Below are positions 1 to 7,561 of a DNA stretch of 12,078 nucleotides, one piece after another. The notes beneath the pieces were generated by a model. The model saw only the letters and a list, made by a program, of their open reading frames with translations, was not told where the DNA came from and ran no database searches. How positions within the stretch are numbered: the stretch's first letter is position 1; each line of letters begins with the position of its first letter. A program made the position numbers and the translations under genes. This DNA is from a bacterium (GTDB lineage: Bacteria > Bacteroidota > Bacteroidia > Cytophagales > Thermonemataceae), in the NCBI GenBank assembly GCA_025362415.1, contig JANYGM010000395.1, positions 1 to 12,078 of the forward strand, read 5' to 3'.

Positions 1-1
1 C

Positions 2-2671
2 AAACAGCATCTTATTGTGCCTTCTGCACCTCTTGTACTCAAAAACGACCCAACTTTGATGTTCGTAAACTCTGGAATGGCACCGTTTAAAGATTATTTC
101 TTAGGTAATGGTACGCCCACTTCTACACGTATTGCAGACACGCAAAAATGCCTTAGAGTTACTGGAAAGCACAATGATTTGGAAGATGTAGGACACGACA
201 CCTATCATCACACACTTTTTGAAATGCTTGGAAATTGGTCTTTTGGAGATTATTTTAAGCGTGAGGCTATCTCGTGGGCGTGGGAGCTACTTACAGAGGT
301 TTATAAATTACCAAAAGATAGGCTTTATGTATCTGTTTTTGGAGGAGATGAAAAAGATAATATGCCATTAGATACGGAAGCAGAGGCTATTTGGTTAGAA
401 TTTGTGCCAAAAGAGAAGATTATTTATGGCTCAAAAAAAGATAATTTTTGGGAAATGGGCGCAACTGGTCCTTGCGGTTCTTGTTCCGAAATACATATTG
501 ATTTGCGTTCTGATGAAGAAATAGCTAAAAAAGGTGGTAGAGATTTGGTTAATAATGATGATGCTCAAGTCATTGAAATTTGGAATTTGGTTTTTATGCA
601 ATTTGAGCGCAGAGCAAACGGCTCACTCATTGCCCTTCCAAACAAACATATTGATACTGGAATGGGCTTTGAACGCCTTTGCAGGGCTATTGAGAGCAAA
701 AATTCTAATTATGATTCTGATGTTTTTCAGCCTATTATCCAATTTGTAGCCACAAAAGCAGGCGTAAAATACGCTGAAAATGAAAAAACAGATATTGCTT
801 TGCGTGTGGTTGCTGACCATATTAGGGCTATTACTTTCACTATTGCAGACGGACAACTTCCTGCAAGCAATGGCGCAGGTTATGTAATTAGACGTATTTT
901 GCGTAGGGCTGTCCGTTATGGATATACGTATTTGGGCTTTACAGAGCCTTTTTTGTGTCAGATTGTAGCACTTTTGGCAAATCAGTTTAAAGATGTTTTC
1001 CCTGAAATAATCAACCAACAAGAATTTATTACAAATGTCATTCACGAGGAAGAAAAATCATTTTTGAAAACGCTTGAAAATGGCTTAAAACGCTTGGATA
1101 ACTATCTTTCTCAAGAAAATACCAGCGGAAACGCTAGTAAAGTTATTGACGGGAAAATTGCCTTTGAGTTGTATGATACTTTTGGTTTTCCAGAAGATTT
1201 AACAGGTCTTATTGGTCGTGAAAATGGTTTTTCTTTTGATAAAGTGGGTTTTGATGCAGAAATGAAAATTCAAAAAGACCGCTCACGCAACCAACAAACA
1301 CAAGAAAAAGATGATTGGCAAATCATTGAAGAGAGTTCAGAAGCTATAGAATTTGTTGGTTATGATGTACTTACGTCTAATGCCAAAATTTTGCGTTATC
1401 GTACCGTAAAAGAGAAAAACAAAACTTTCTATCAAATTGTGTTAGACAAAACACCTTTTTATGCAGAAAGTGGCGGACAAGTTGGTGATACTGGGACTAT
1501 TAGCTTTCAATATCAAGATAAAAACTACCAACTTTATTTTTCTGATACCAAAAAAGAAAATGATTTGATTGTACATTTTTCTGAAGATAAGCAATTTATG
1601 GATTTCATTGAAAACTATAAAAAAGCGCATTTGGAGAATACTGACAATGGTTTTAGTGTTGTGGCAAATGTAAACGCTAAAAAACGTCAGTCTTCTCAAA
1701 ATAATCACTCTGCAACGCATCTTTTGCAAGCAGCTTTAAAGCAGGTTTTGGGCAGTCATATTGCGCAAAAAGGCTCACTCGTAAATGATGAGATGCTTAG
1801 ATTTGATTTTACGCATTTTTCAAAAGTTTCTGACGAGGAAATAACAAAAGTGGAAAACATTGTAAATCAAAAGATTAGAGAAAACATTTTGCTAGACGAA
1901 CGCCGTAAAGTACCCATTCAAAAAGCAGTGGATGAGCTAAAAGCTACGGCACTTTTTGGAGAAAAATATGGTGATTTTGTGCGTGTCATTACTTTTGATG
2001 CTGATTTTTCTCGTGAACTCTGCGGTGGAACTCACGTAAAAAGCACAGGAAATATTGGTTTTTTTAAGATTATTTCTGAAGGTTCTGTTTCGTCTGGCGT
2101 GAGACGTATTGAGGCAATTACGGCACAAACTGCTGAAAATTTTGTAAATTCTCAAATCTCTCAAAATGAGCAAGTTAAAGAACTTCTCAAAAACCCAAAA
2201 GATGTCAAAAAAGCACTAGAAAGCCTTTTGGAAGAGAAACACCAACTACAAAAGCAAATAGAAAAATACCAAATCATTCAAACACAAGCTGAAAAGCAAA
2301 CTTTGTTTTCCAAAGTACAACAAATGACTATCAATGGTTTTGAGGTGAGTTTTGTGTCATCTGTGGTTGATGTGGAAACAGCAGACCAAATGAAACAAAT
2401 TGCCTTTGAAATGAAGCATCAAATAGAAAATGAAAAGCGCAGTTTATTTTTGCTAAATGTAGCTACAATAGCTGGAAAGCCACTTATTTCGTTGATGATT
2501 TCAGAAGAATTTGCAAAAGCAAACAATCTTCACGCAGGAAATATTGTCAAAGAACTTGCCAAAGAAATCAAAGGTGGAGGTGGTGGACAACCATTTTATG
2601 CAACTGCAGGCGGCACAGACATAAGCGGAATAGAGCGTGTGTTGGCTCGTGTGAGTGAGTTTTTGAAGTAA
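2..2671 (+). CDS. alaS: Alanyl-tRNA synthetase, 5' end cut by window edge
   Basis: Cytoplasmic class II synthetase that charges tRNA-Ala and hydrolyses mischarged Ser/Gly-tRNA-Ala. The frame is open from base 2 (KQHLIVPSAPLVLKNDPT), and AlaRS proteins start about 20 residues further upstream, so the true start lies outside. The GTG at 17 is an internal valine. Counting from that GTG: the N-terminal catalytic core carries FEMLGNWSFGDYF (about 68-80) and a motif-3 region around ASNGAGYVIRRILRRAVRYG (283-302). The editing domain has the metal-binding HSATH (H564, H568) and CGGTH (C669, H673). A coiled stretch (about 720-770) is followed by the C-Ala domain with the glycine run GGGGGQPFYATAGGTD near 853-868. 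All key residues are present and the length (889 residues visible) fits a complete enzyme. No terminator with a clear U-run follows. Identification is secure. Confidence 0.98.
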   Translation, partial: KQHLIVPSAPLVLKNDPTLMFVNSGMAPFKDYFLGNGTPTSTRIADTQKCLRVTGKHNDLEDVGHDTYHHTLFEMLGNWSFGDYFKREAISWAWELLTEVYKLPKDRLYVSVFGGDEKDNMPLDTEAEAIWLEFVPKEKIIYGSKKDNFWEMGATGPCGSCSEIHIDLRSDEEIAKKGGRDLVNNDDAQVIEIWNLVFMQFERRANGSLIALPNKHIDTGMGFERLCRAIESKNSNYDSDVFQPIIQFVATKAGVKYAENEKTDIALRVVADHIRAITFTIADGQLPASNGAGYVIRRILRRAVRYGYTYLGFTEPFLCQIVALLANQFKDVFPEIINQQEFITNVIHEEEKSFLKTLENGLKRLDNYLSQENTSGNASKVIDGKIAFELYDTFGFPEDLTGLIGRENGFSFDKVGFDAEMKIQKDRSRNQQTQEKDDWQIIEESSEAIEFVGYDVLTSNAKILRYRTVKEKNKTFYQIVLDKTPFYAESGGQVGDTGTISFQYQDKNYQLYFSDTKKENDLIVHFSEDKQFMDFIENYKKAHLENTDNGFSVVANVNAKKRQSSQNNHSATHLLQAALKQVLGSHIAQKGSLVNDEMLRFDFTHFSKVSDEEITKVENIVNQKIRENILLDERRKVPIQKAVDELKATALFGEKYGDFVRVITFDADFSRELCGGTHVKSTGNIGFFKIISEGSVSSGVRRIEAITAQTAENFVNSQISQNEQVKELLKNPKDVKKALESLLEEKHQLQKQIEKYQIIQTQAEKQTLFSKVQQMTINGFEVSFVSSVVDVETADQMKQIAFEMKHQIENEKRSLFLLNVATIAGKPLISLMISEEFAKANNLHAGNIVKELAKEIKGGGGGQPFYATAGGTDISGIERVLARVSEFLK

Positions 2672-2730
2672 ATCTCAATATAAACTTTCTAAAATGTAAG
2701 GGCGTACCTAGACAGTGATATTGATAATTT

Positions 2731-2906
2731 GTGTCTAGCCCCAGCGGGGCAAAATATTTATAGAAAATTGAATAAAAAATGTATTCAGCTCCAGCGGAGC
2801 AACATCAGCAAGGCTGCTTTATAAATATTTCGCTCCGCTGGAGCTGAATACAGATAAAACCATAATCATATTACTATAAATATATTGTCCCACTGGGACT
2901 GAATAC
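2731..2906. repeat. Cluster of four related palindromic repeat elements
   Basis: The 295-base alaS-glmU spacer contains no gene but holds four related elements. Three are 33 bases long: 2731-2763 (minus), 2819-2851 (plus) and 2874-2906 (plus). Each reads A/T-rich TATAAATAT, then a 13-base palindromic core, then TGAATAC (TAGACAC in the first). The fourth, 2781-2800 (minus), keeps only the core and the GTATTCA side. Cores are at 2738-2750, 2788-2800, 2832-2844 and 2887-2899. Read in one orientation the cores are GCCCC-GCT-GGGGC, GCTCC-GCT-GGAGC (twice) and GTCCC-ACT-GGGAC, so stem positions 2 and 3 change on both arms together. Order of orientation is minus, minus, plus, plus. They resemble REP/BIME-like intergenic palindromes; that assignment is an inference. 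Confidence 0.85.
2780..2852. repeat. Perfect 21-bp inverted repeat inside the palindrome cluster
   Basis: Bases 2780-2800 and 2832-2852 are exact reverse complements, separated by 31 bases. The two arms are the second and third elements of the palindrome cluster facing opposite ways. In RNA or single-stranded DNA this could form one long hairpin that competes with the small hairpins of each core. It has no U-run after it, so it is not a typical intrinsic terminator for alaS, though it could protect the 3' end of the transcript. Confidence 0.8.
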
Positions 2907-2966
2907 AAACTAATAATATCGTTATCTAAATAAACATCAATACTAAAAACTACCTACTCTTTTCCA

Positions 2967-4205
2967 ATGCACTTAGTTTTATTTGACACCCCAAAAAGTC
3001 GTACAAATTTGTTTCCACTTACCCTTACACGCCCTTTGGGGGATTTGCGTGTAGGGATTTTGACCATTGCAGAGAAATGGAGCAAATATTTAGATATTTC
3101 CTTAGATACGCAAATTCATTATTTAACTGATGATTATTTACAAATAAAATATCCGACCTTACCTGCAAGTACGGAAGAGAAGATTTATATAAATGCGGCT
3201 TTTTGTCCAAATAAAGAGCTTTTACGTTTGATTTTAAGTTTAAAAGAAGGTCATTATCTAAAAAATAAAGACACCATTATTGCCTATTGTAGCAGTGAAA
3301 ATCTTAGTTTTGGTGATATTACAGAAAATAGTATTTTAAATAAAAATAGTACATCTAATACAGGTTTTGATAATTCCCTTGAAATTGTCCAAAATACAGA
3401 GATTACGCCTACACATATACGCTATTCTCACGATATTTTTGGTAATAATGGTGCAGAAATAGCCCTAGATTTTGCTATTATCACTAGAAATAGAAAAAGT
3501 CAGCCTATTTTAGACCCACATACCATTGTTTATAATCCTGAAAATGTTTTTATAGAAAAAGGTGCAGACCTCAAAGCCTGCGTTTTGAACGCTGAAAAAG
3601 GTTTTATTTATATTGGTGGAAACGCACAAGTGCAAGAAATGAGTGTTATTCAAGGGAATTTTGCGCTTTGTGAGGGTGCAGTCGTGAGTATAGGAAGCAA
3701 AATGAAAGGTGATACTACTATTGGACCTTACTGCAAAGTAGGTGGCGAAATCTCTAATTCTGTGATTTGGGGCTATTCTAACAAGGGACACGAGGGATTT
3801 TTGGGTAATTCTGTTGTGGGGCAATGGTGCAATTTGGGGGCAGATACCAATACTTCTAACCTCAAAAACAACTATTCTACTGTCAAAATATGGAACTATG
3901 AGCAAAAAACTTACATTGATACTAATAAAATATTTTGTGGCTTAACAATGGGCGACCACTCAAAAGCAGGTATCAATACAATGTTTAATACAGGAACTGT
4001 CGTTGGGGTGAGTGCCAACGTGTTTGGGGGCGGTTTTCCTAGCAAATTTATTCCTTCTTTTGCGTGGAGTGAGGGCGCAAATTTTGTTACTTTTGACTTT
4101 CAAAAAGCCTTAGACGTAGCGCAAAAAGTAATGCAAAGACGAAATATACAACTTTCTGAAACTGAAAAAAATATTTTACAACACATAAAAAATTGTGAAT
4201 TATGA
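2967..4205 (+). CDS. GlmU-like UDP-GlcNAc diphosphorylase / GlcN-1-P N-acetyltransferase (Bacteroidota type)
   Basis: Predicted cytoplasmic enzyme supplying UDP-N-acetylglucosamine for peptidoglycan and LPS, by acetylating glucosamine-1-phosphate and transferring UMP. The 412-residue protein lacks the classic LAAGxGTRM start of GlmU and instead has FPLTLTRPLGDLRVGILTIA (16-35), the signature of the alternative GlmU-like family common in Bacteroidota. The C-terminal half (about 190-360) is a left-handed beta-helix of hexapeptide repeats. It contains KGHEGFLGNSVVG followed by NLGADTNTSNLKNNY (273-303), which lines up with the GlmU acetyltransferase segment KxGHxxxLGDxxIG...NIGAGT, making H275 the likely catalytic base. 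ATG at 2967 starts directly before the conserved N-terminus. The last four codons and the stop lie in a 14-bp tandem repeat. purH follows on the same strand and may be cotranscribed. Confidence 0.88.
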   Translation: MHLVLFDTPKSRTNLFPLTLTRPLGDLRVGILTIAEKWSKYLDISLDTQIHYLTDDYLQIKYPTLPASTEEKIYINAAFCPNKELLRLILSLKEGHYLKNKDTIIAYCSSENLSFGDITENSILNKNSTSNTGFDNSLEIVQNTEITPTHIRYSHDIFGNNGAEIALDFAIITRNRKSQPILDPHTIVYNPENVFIEKGADLKACVLNAEKGFIYIGGNAQVQEMSVIQGNFALCEGAVVSIGSKMKGDTTIGPYCKVGGEISNSVIWGYSNKGHEGFLGNSVVGQWCNLGADTNTSNLKNNYSTVKIWNYEQKTYIDTNKIFCGLTMGDHSKAGINTMFNTGTVVGVSANVFGGGFPSKFIPSFAWSEGANFVTFDFQKALDVAQKVMQRRNIQLSETEKNILQHIKNCEL

Positions 4206-4218
4206 ATTGTGAATTATG
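4191..4218 (+). repeat. 14-bp tandem direct repeat across the end of the glmU-like gene
   Basis: AATTGTGAATTATG occurs twice in tandem (4191-4204, 4205-4218), and the next three bases (AAT) begin a third copy. The first copy encodes the last residues, NCEL, and most of the TGA stop of the GlmU-like gene. The second copy ends just before the ATG at 4220, an alternative upstream start for purH. Short AATTATGAATTGTGAATT-type repeats are common in Bacteroidota spacers, as I recall; no function is claimed. Confidence 0.8.
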
Positions 4219-4249
4219 AATGAATACAAAAAACAAATATAAAACGAAA

Positions 4250-5749
4250 ATGAACGAAAAAACAATAAAAAAAGCAATTATTTCTGTTTTTAATAAAAAT
4301 GGTACACAAGAAATAATTAGACTTTTAGATAAAAATAAAGTAGAAATTTATTCAACTGGTGGCACTTATCAATACATCATCAATTTGGGCATAAAATGTA
4401 CCAAAATAGAAGATTTGACAGGTTTCCCTGAAATACTTTCTGGACGTGTCAAAACCCTTCACCCAAAGGTTTTTGGCGGCGTTTTGGCACGTTCAGAAAA
4501 TGAGCAAGACACAACAGAACTTGCTCATTATCAAATACCTACCTTTGATTTGGTGATGATAGATTTATATCCTTTTGCTGATGCAGTCGCAACAAATGCG
4601 TCAGAGGAGGAAATTATTGAGAAAATTGATATTGGTGGTGTAGCTATGCTTCGTGCTGCTGCCAAAAATTTTAATGATGTAGTGGTGATTTCTTCTAAAA
4701 ATCAATACCAAATGTTAGAGGAGATTTTGCAAAAAAACACTTCTACACTCTCCCAACGCAGAAATTTTGCCTTAGCAACTTTTGAGCTAACGGCAAATTA
4801 CGACAAAAAAATCTTTGAATATTTTGCAGAAATCAGTAATAAAACATTGCGTTATGGAGAAAATCCGCACCAAAAAGCCAGCTTTTCTGGAAATTTAGAG
4901 GGGATTTTTACGCAACTTTCGGGCAAAGAATTAAGCTATAATAATTTGTTGGACGTTGATGCAGCCATTGATTTAATGGCTGATTTTGATGTAAAAATAC
5001 CTACTGTGGCTATTCTGAAACATAATAATGCTTGTGGTTGCGCTACCGCTCCTACCCTACACCAAGCCTATAAACTAGCTTTTGCGGCTGACACTATTTC
5101 TGCCTTTGGGGGCGTTTTGATAGCTAATCAAAAAATTGATTTAGAAACCGCACAAGCAATGGATAGTTTGTTTTTTGAGATATTGATAGCTCCAAATTTT
5201 GACGAAAATGCTTTAATTCTTCTCCAAAACAAGAAAAATAGAATTATCTTACATCAAAAAGAAAATCAGCAAAATATTCAGCCCAAAACGACTTTTAGAA
5301 CACTTTTAAATGGAGTTATTTCGCAAGAAAAAGATATTAAAAATGAAACTGAAAAAGATTTGAGCTTCGTAACCAACAAAAAACCTTCACAAGAACAAAT
5401 AAAAGCCCTTTTATTGGCAAATAAGCTCGTAAAACATAGCAAATCAAATGCTATTATTTTGGCAAATAGTTCTCAAATGCTTGCAAGTGGCGTGGGGCAA
5501 ACCTCACGTATAGATGCGCTCAAACACGCAATAGAAAAGGCTTTAGCTTTTGGAATGGATTTGAAAGGGGCGGTAATGGCTTCTGATGCGTTTTTTCCTT
5601 TTCCTGATTGTGTAGAAATTGCTCATAACGCAGGTATTGTGGCGGTTATTCAGCCTGGTGGCTCTATTAAAGACAAAGATTCTATTGCTTTTTGTGATAA
5701 TAATGAGATTTCTATGGTTTTTACAGGTTTTAGGCACTTTAAACACTAA
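4250..5749 (+). CDS. purH: Bifunctional AICAR transformylase / IMP cyclohydrolase
   Basis: Catalyses the last two steps of de novo purine synthesis: formylation of AICAR using 10-formyl-tetrahydrofolate, then ring closure to IMP. The N-terminal MGS-like cyclohydrolase domain (about 8-140) shows YSTGGT (34-39), GFPEILSGRVKTLHPKVFGG (58-77) and GGVAMLRAAAKN (129-140). The transformylase domain carries LRYGENPHQKASF (200-212), LSYNNLLDVDAA (228-239), the catalytic pair K257-H258 in LKHNNACG, DTISAFGG (281-288) and the C-terminal QPGGSIKD...TGFRHFKH. I chose ATG 4250 because the protein then begins about ten residues before ISVFNKNG, as in other PurH proteins, and has an A-rich leader. An in-frame ATG at 4220 would add ten lysine-rich residues and starts beside the tandem repeat. 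Length is 499 residues and all motifs are intact. Confidence 0.96.
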   Translation: MNEKTIKKAIISVFNKNGTQEIIRLLDKNKVEIYSTGGTYQYIINLGIKCTKIEDLTGFPEILSGRVKTLHPKVFGGVLARSENEQDTTELAHYQIPTFDLVMIDLYPFADAVATNASEEEIIEKIDIGGVAMLRAAAKNFNDVVVISSKNQYQMLEEILQKNTSTLSQRRNFALATFELTANYDKKIFEYFAEISNKTLRYGENPHQKASFSGNLEGIFTQLSGKELSYNNLLDVDAAIDLMADFDVKIPTVAILKHNNACGCATAPTLHQAYKLAFAADTISAFGGVLIANQKIDLETAQAMDSLFFEILIAPNFDENALILLQNKKNRIILHQKENQQNIQPKTTFRTLLNGVISQEKDIKNETEKDLSFVTNKKPSQEQIKALLLANKLVKHSKSNAIILANSSQMLASGVGQTSRIDALKHAIEKALAFGMDLKGAVMASDAFFPFPDCVEIAHNAGIVAVIQPGGSIKDKDSIAFCDNNEISMVFTGFRHFKH

Positions 5750-5767
5750 ATAATAATTTTAAAAATA

Positions 5768-5798
5768 TTTGTTTTTATATAAAAATGAATTACCTTTG
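5768..5798 (+). promoter_or_regulatory. Bacteroidota-type promoter for the lipoprotein genes
   Basis: TTTG at 5768-5771 and TACCTTTG at 5791-5798 match both parts of the Bacteroidota primary promoter (-33 TTTG, -7 TAnnTTTG) exactly, with 19 bases between them. Transcription would begin a few bases past 5800. This leaves a leader of about 30 bases before the ATG at 5834 and rules out as starts any codon upstream of the promoter's -7 box, such as the TTG at 5769. Confidence 0.7.
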
Positions 5799-5836
5799 CA
5801 CTACAATACTTTCCAATATCAAACCAAAATTTTATG

Positions 5837-5859
5837 TCCAATCCAATCCAATCCAATCC
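5837..5859 (+). repeat. Pentanucleotide repeat (TCCAA)4 TCC, likely frame switch
   Basis: Four complete TCCAA units (5837-5856) plus TCC follow the ATG at 5834-5836 directly. As given, translation from that ATG meets TAA at 5861-5863 after nine codons. The lipoprotein body lies in another frame: the distance from 5834 to the in-frame ATG at 5883 is 49 bases. Gain of one unit (54 bases) or loss of two (39 bases) joins ATG to body, reading MSNPIQSNPI or MSNPI and then LNYLILCVMVMVATC. Repeat units not divisible by three behind a start codon are the hallmark of slipped-strand phase variation. Confidence 0.8.
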
Positions 5860-5882
5860 TTAACTACCTAATATTGTGTGTT

Positions 5883-6929
5883 ATGGTAATGGTTGCAACT
5901 TGTAAGAAACCCAACAACGAACTTCTTCCCAAAGAAACGGAAGTAAAGAAAGAAACGCCCACTATCATCACGCAAAACAGCAACGAAAATATCACTTTTC
6001 GTAATGGACGTTTGGTTTTTAAAGATGAGGCAACATTTGATAAGGCTATGAAAAGCCTTTTTAGTATTCAAGCTGAAACGTTTGAAAATCAATTTAGTGG
6101 CTACACTTCTTGGAGAAAACACAATATACTTCTTGCACCTACGGAAGGTAAAGACATAAACAAAAACAAGGAAAAATCCAATCAACAATATCCCCAAGTT
6201 TTGTATTATGACACTAACCAGCCTAATCTTCCTACTTTCCTTACTACACTCATCAACAACAAACGAGAATATCAAATAGGCAATACTATCATTTATCTTG
6301 AAGAAGGAAACGTGCATCTTATTCCAGAAGAAAAAGAAGCAAGCCTAAAGGTAGAAGGCTGGTTTGATGCTAAGTTATTAGGCGAAATGAAAAAGGGTAA
6401 TCTAAAAGTTGTTAATTTTAATGAAAGTAATGGTACAGAAAGAAGTGGTTCTTGGGCAGATGCAAAATATCAGTATCAATACAACAGTATTGGACACACA
6501 TTTAAACAAGTTTTTGAAGTAAGCGCAATACGTAATGATTATGGCAATAAACAAACTACAATTATCTATGTAAAGCAAAAACTTGTATATTGGTATAAAA
6601 GATGGTGGACATCTGGTTCTTGGGAAGATGCGGGTGATTACAGGAATGTTGGAATTATTAATTTACAAAGTTATGTGGAATATCCTGCTGACCCGTTGTC
6701 ACCTACAACGTCATCAGGAACAAGCAAAAACATCAATAGTATAAATAATAATTTGACTAATATTAACTATCAAAGAGAAATCCTATTGCATTCATATGAT
6801 ACTAGTGATATGCGTGCTGAAGCAGAATATTGGAGGTTTAATCTCACAGCAGACCAGATGTATATGTACGTTCCGTCCCATAATCAAACTATGAATCTTT
6901 CCAACGTCTTCTGGCAAAAATTCTACTAA
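5883..6929 (+). CDS. Predicted surface lipoprotein of unknown function, start out of frame (possible phase-OFF)
   Basis: The frame is open upstream to 5769, but the only in-frame ATG codons (5883, 5889) lie inside the hydrophobic stretch LILCVMVMVATC, so neither gives a full signal peptide. The natural start seems to be ATG 5834, separated by the TCCAA repeat and one unit out of frame. The cysteine at 5901-5903 (VATC, threonine at -1 is less usual) would be the lipidated residue, leaving a mature chain of about 342 residues. It opens with a Lys/Glu/Pro-rich tether, then NGRLVFKDEATFDKAM, a motif typical of Bacteroidota lipoproteins, and later YWYKRWWTSGSWEDAGDYRN, rich in aromatic residues. 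I recognise no enzyme family. The body is intact to its stop, which speaks against long-standing decay. It lies 38 bases before a second lipoprotein gene. Confidence 0.65.
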   Translation: MVMVATCKKPNNELLPKETEVKKETPTIITQNSNENITFRNGRLVFKDEATFDKAMKSLFSIQAETFENQFSGYTSWRKHNILLAPTEGKDINKNKEKSNQQYPQVLYYDTNQPNLPTFLTTLINNKREYQIGNTIIYLEEGNVHLIPEEKEASLKVEGWFDAKLLGEMKKGNLKVVNFNESNGTERSGSWADAKYQYQYNSIGHTFKQVFEVSAIRNDYGNKQTTIIYVKQKLVYWYKRWWTSGSWEDAGDYRNVGIINLQSYVEYPADPLSPTTSSGTSKNINSINNNLTNINYQREILLHSYDTSDMRAEAEYWRFNLTADQMYMYVPSHNQTMNLSNVFWQKFY

Positions 6930-6967
6930 TTCTTTACCCTAATCTCCACTCAAAAAAACTAAATTCT

Positions 6968-7558
6968 ATGAAAAATACATTGTTTTTGTGCTTTATTTTA
7001 GCACTTTCTATGGCTTTATTTTCCTGTGAAAGCAAACCAACAATAAAACCAAGGTTCACGGAAACACAAGGAATAATGTCTGTTCGTGTCATCAATAAAA
7101 ATGATGCAGCTAATATTCTTTTTTCTGCTTATAAGACGACATATTTTCAAGTTGAATGGCTTAATGCAGGTAATTCACCTTCAATGATATCAATTAATGG
7201 TAATTTATTGAGTAGTGTAACCTCTACTCCAATTAGTAGATGGTTTTCTCTTCGTTTTTTGATGAATACAAAAGTGCCAAATACTGTTTACAATCCAATA
7301 GATAAGGATGATTTTTATCAAGAATCTACTAAACATTTTGTAGCTAATGGTGATGATATTAACCCGCCTTCCCGCTCTCATTCATTAGATGCTAATAATA
7401 CTAATGAAAATCTAACGGTTATTAAAAATGATGCAGATAGTTTGGTAGGTAATTTTAGAGTAAGATTGAGAACTGTTAGCAAAAATAGCATTGATACTAT
7501 CACGGTGGAGGGAAAATTTAACTGTGCTAAAAATGGTCTTTTTGTAAATCCTAGATAA
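6968..7558 (+). CDS. Small predicted lipoprotein of unknown function
   Basis: Encodes 196 residues starting with a classic lipoprotein signal: MKN, a hydrophobic core, and the lipobox LFSC with C20 as the acylated residue. The mature part (about 177 residues) is polar, rich in Asn, Ser and Thr, and ends in what may be a beta-strand segment (RVRLRTVSKNSIDTITVEGK). No known family is recognised. ATG 6968 places the charged n-region correctly. The short gap after the preceding lipoprotein gene, without an evident promoter, suggests one transcript. The gene ends in tandem TAA TAA stops, and the second TAA is the point where the histidine-kinase remnant frame opens. Its own C-terminus might therefore have been altered by the same rearrangement, but this cannot be judged from one sequence. 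Confidence 0.8.
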   Translation: MKNTLFLCFILALSMALFSCESKPTIKPRFTETQGIMSVRVINKNDAANILFSAYKTTYFQVEWLNAGNSPSMISINGNLLSSVTSTPISRWFSLRFLMNTKVPNTVYNPIDKDDFYQESTKHFVANGDDINPPSRSHSLDANNTNENLTVIKNDADSLVGNFRVRLRTVSKNSIDTITVEGKFNCAKNGLFVNPR

Positions 7559-7561
7559 TAA

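Noticed and set aside
2708..2738. CTAGACA / TGTCTAG inverted repeat as an alaS terminator
   Set aside because: Only 7-bp arms around a 17-base loop and no following U-run; it partly overlaps the first palindromic element.
2731..2906. CRISPR array
   Set aside because: The elements are in both orientations, vary in sequence, have conserved flanks rather than unique spacers, and no cas gene is nearby.
5785..5871. Short ORF from ATG 5785 (28 codons)
   Set aside because: The ATG precedes the -7 box of the predicted promoter, so it would not be on the transcript, and the peptide resembles nothing.
5769..5882. TTG at 5769 as the start of the first lipoprotein gene (386 residues)
   Set aside because: TTG 5769 lies inside the -33 box of the promoter and would put the -7 box within the coding region. 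The resulting 44 residues before the cysteine are not a normal signal peptide.
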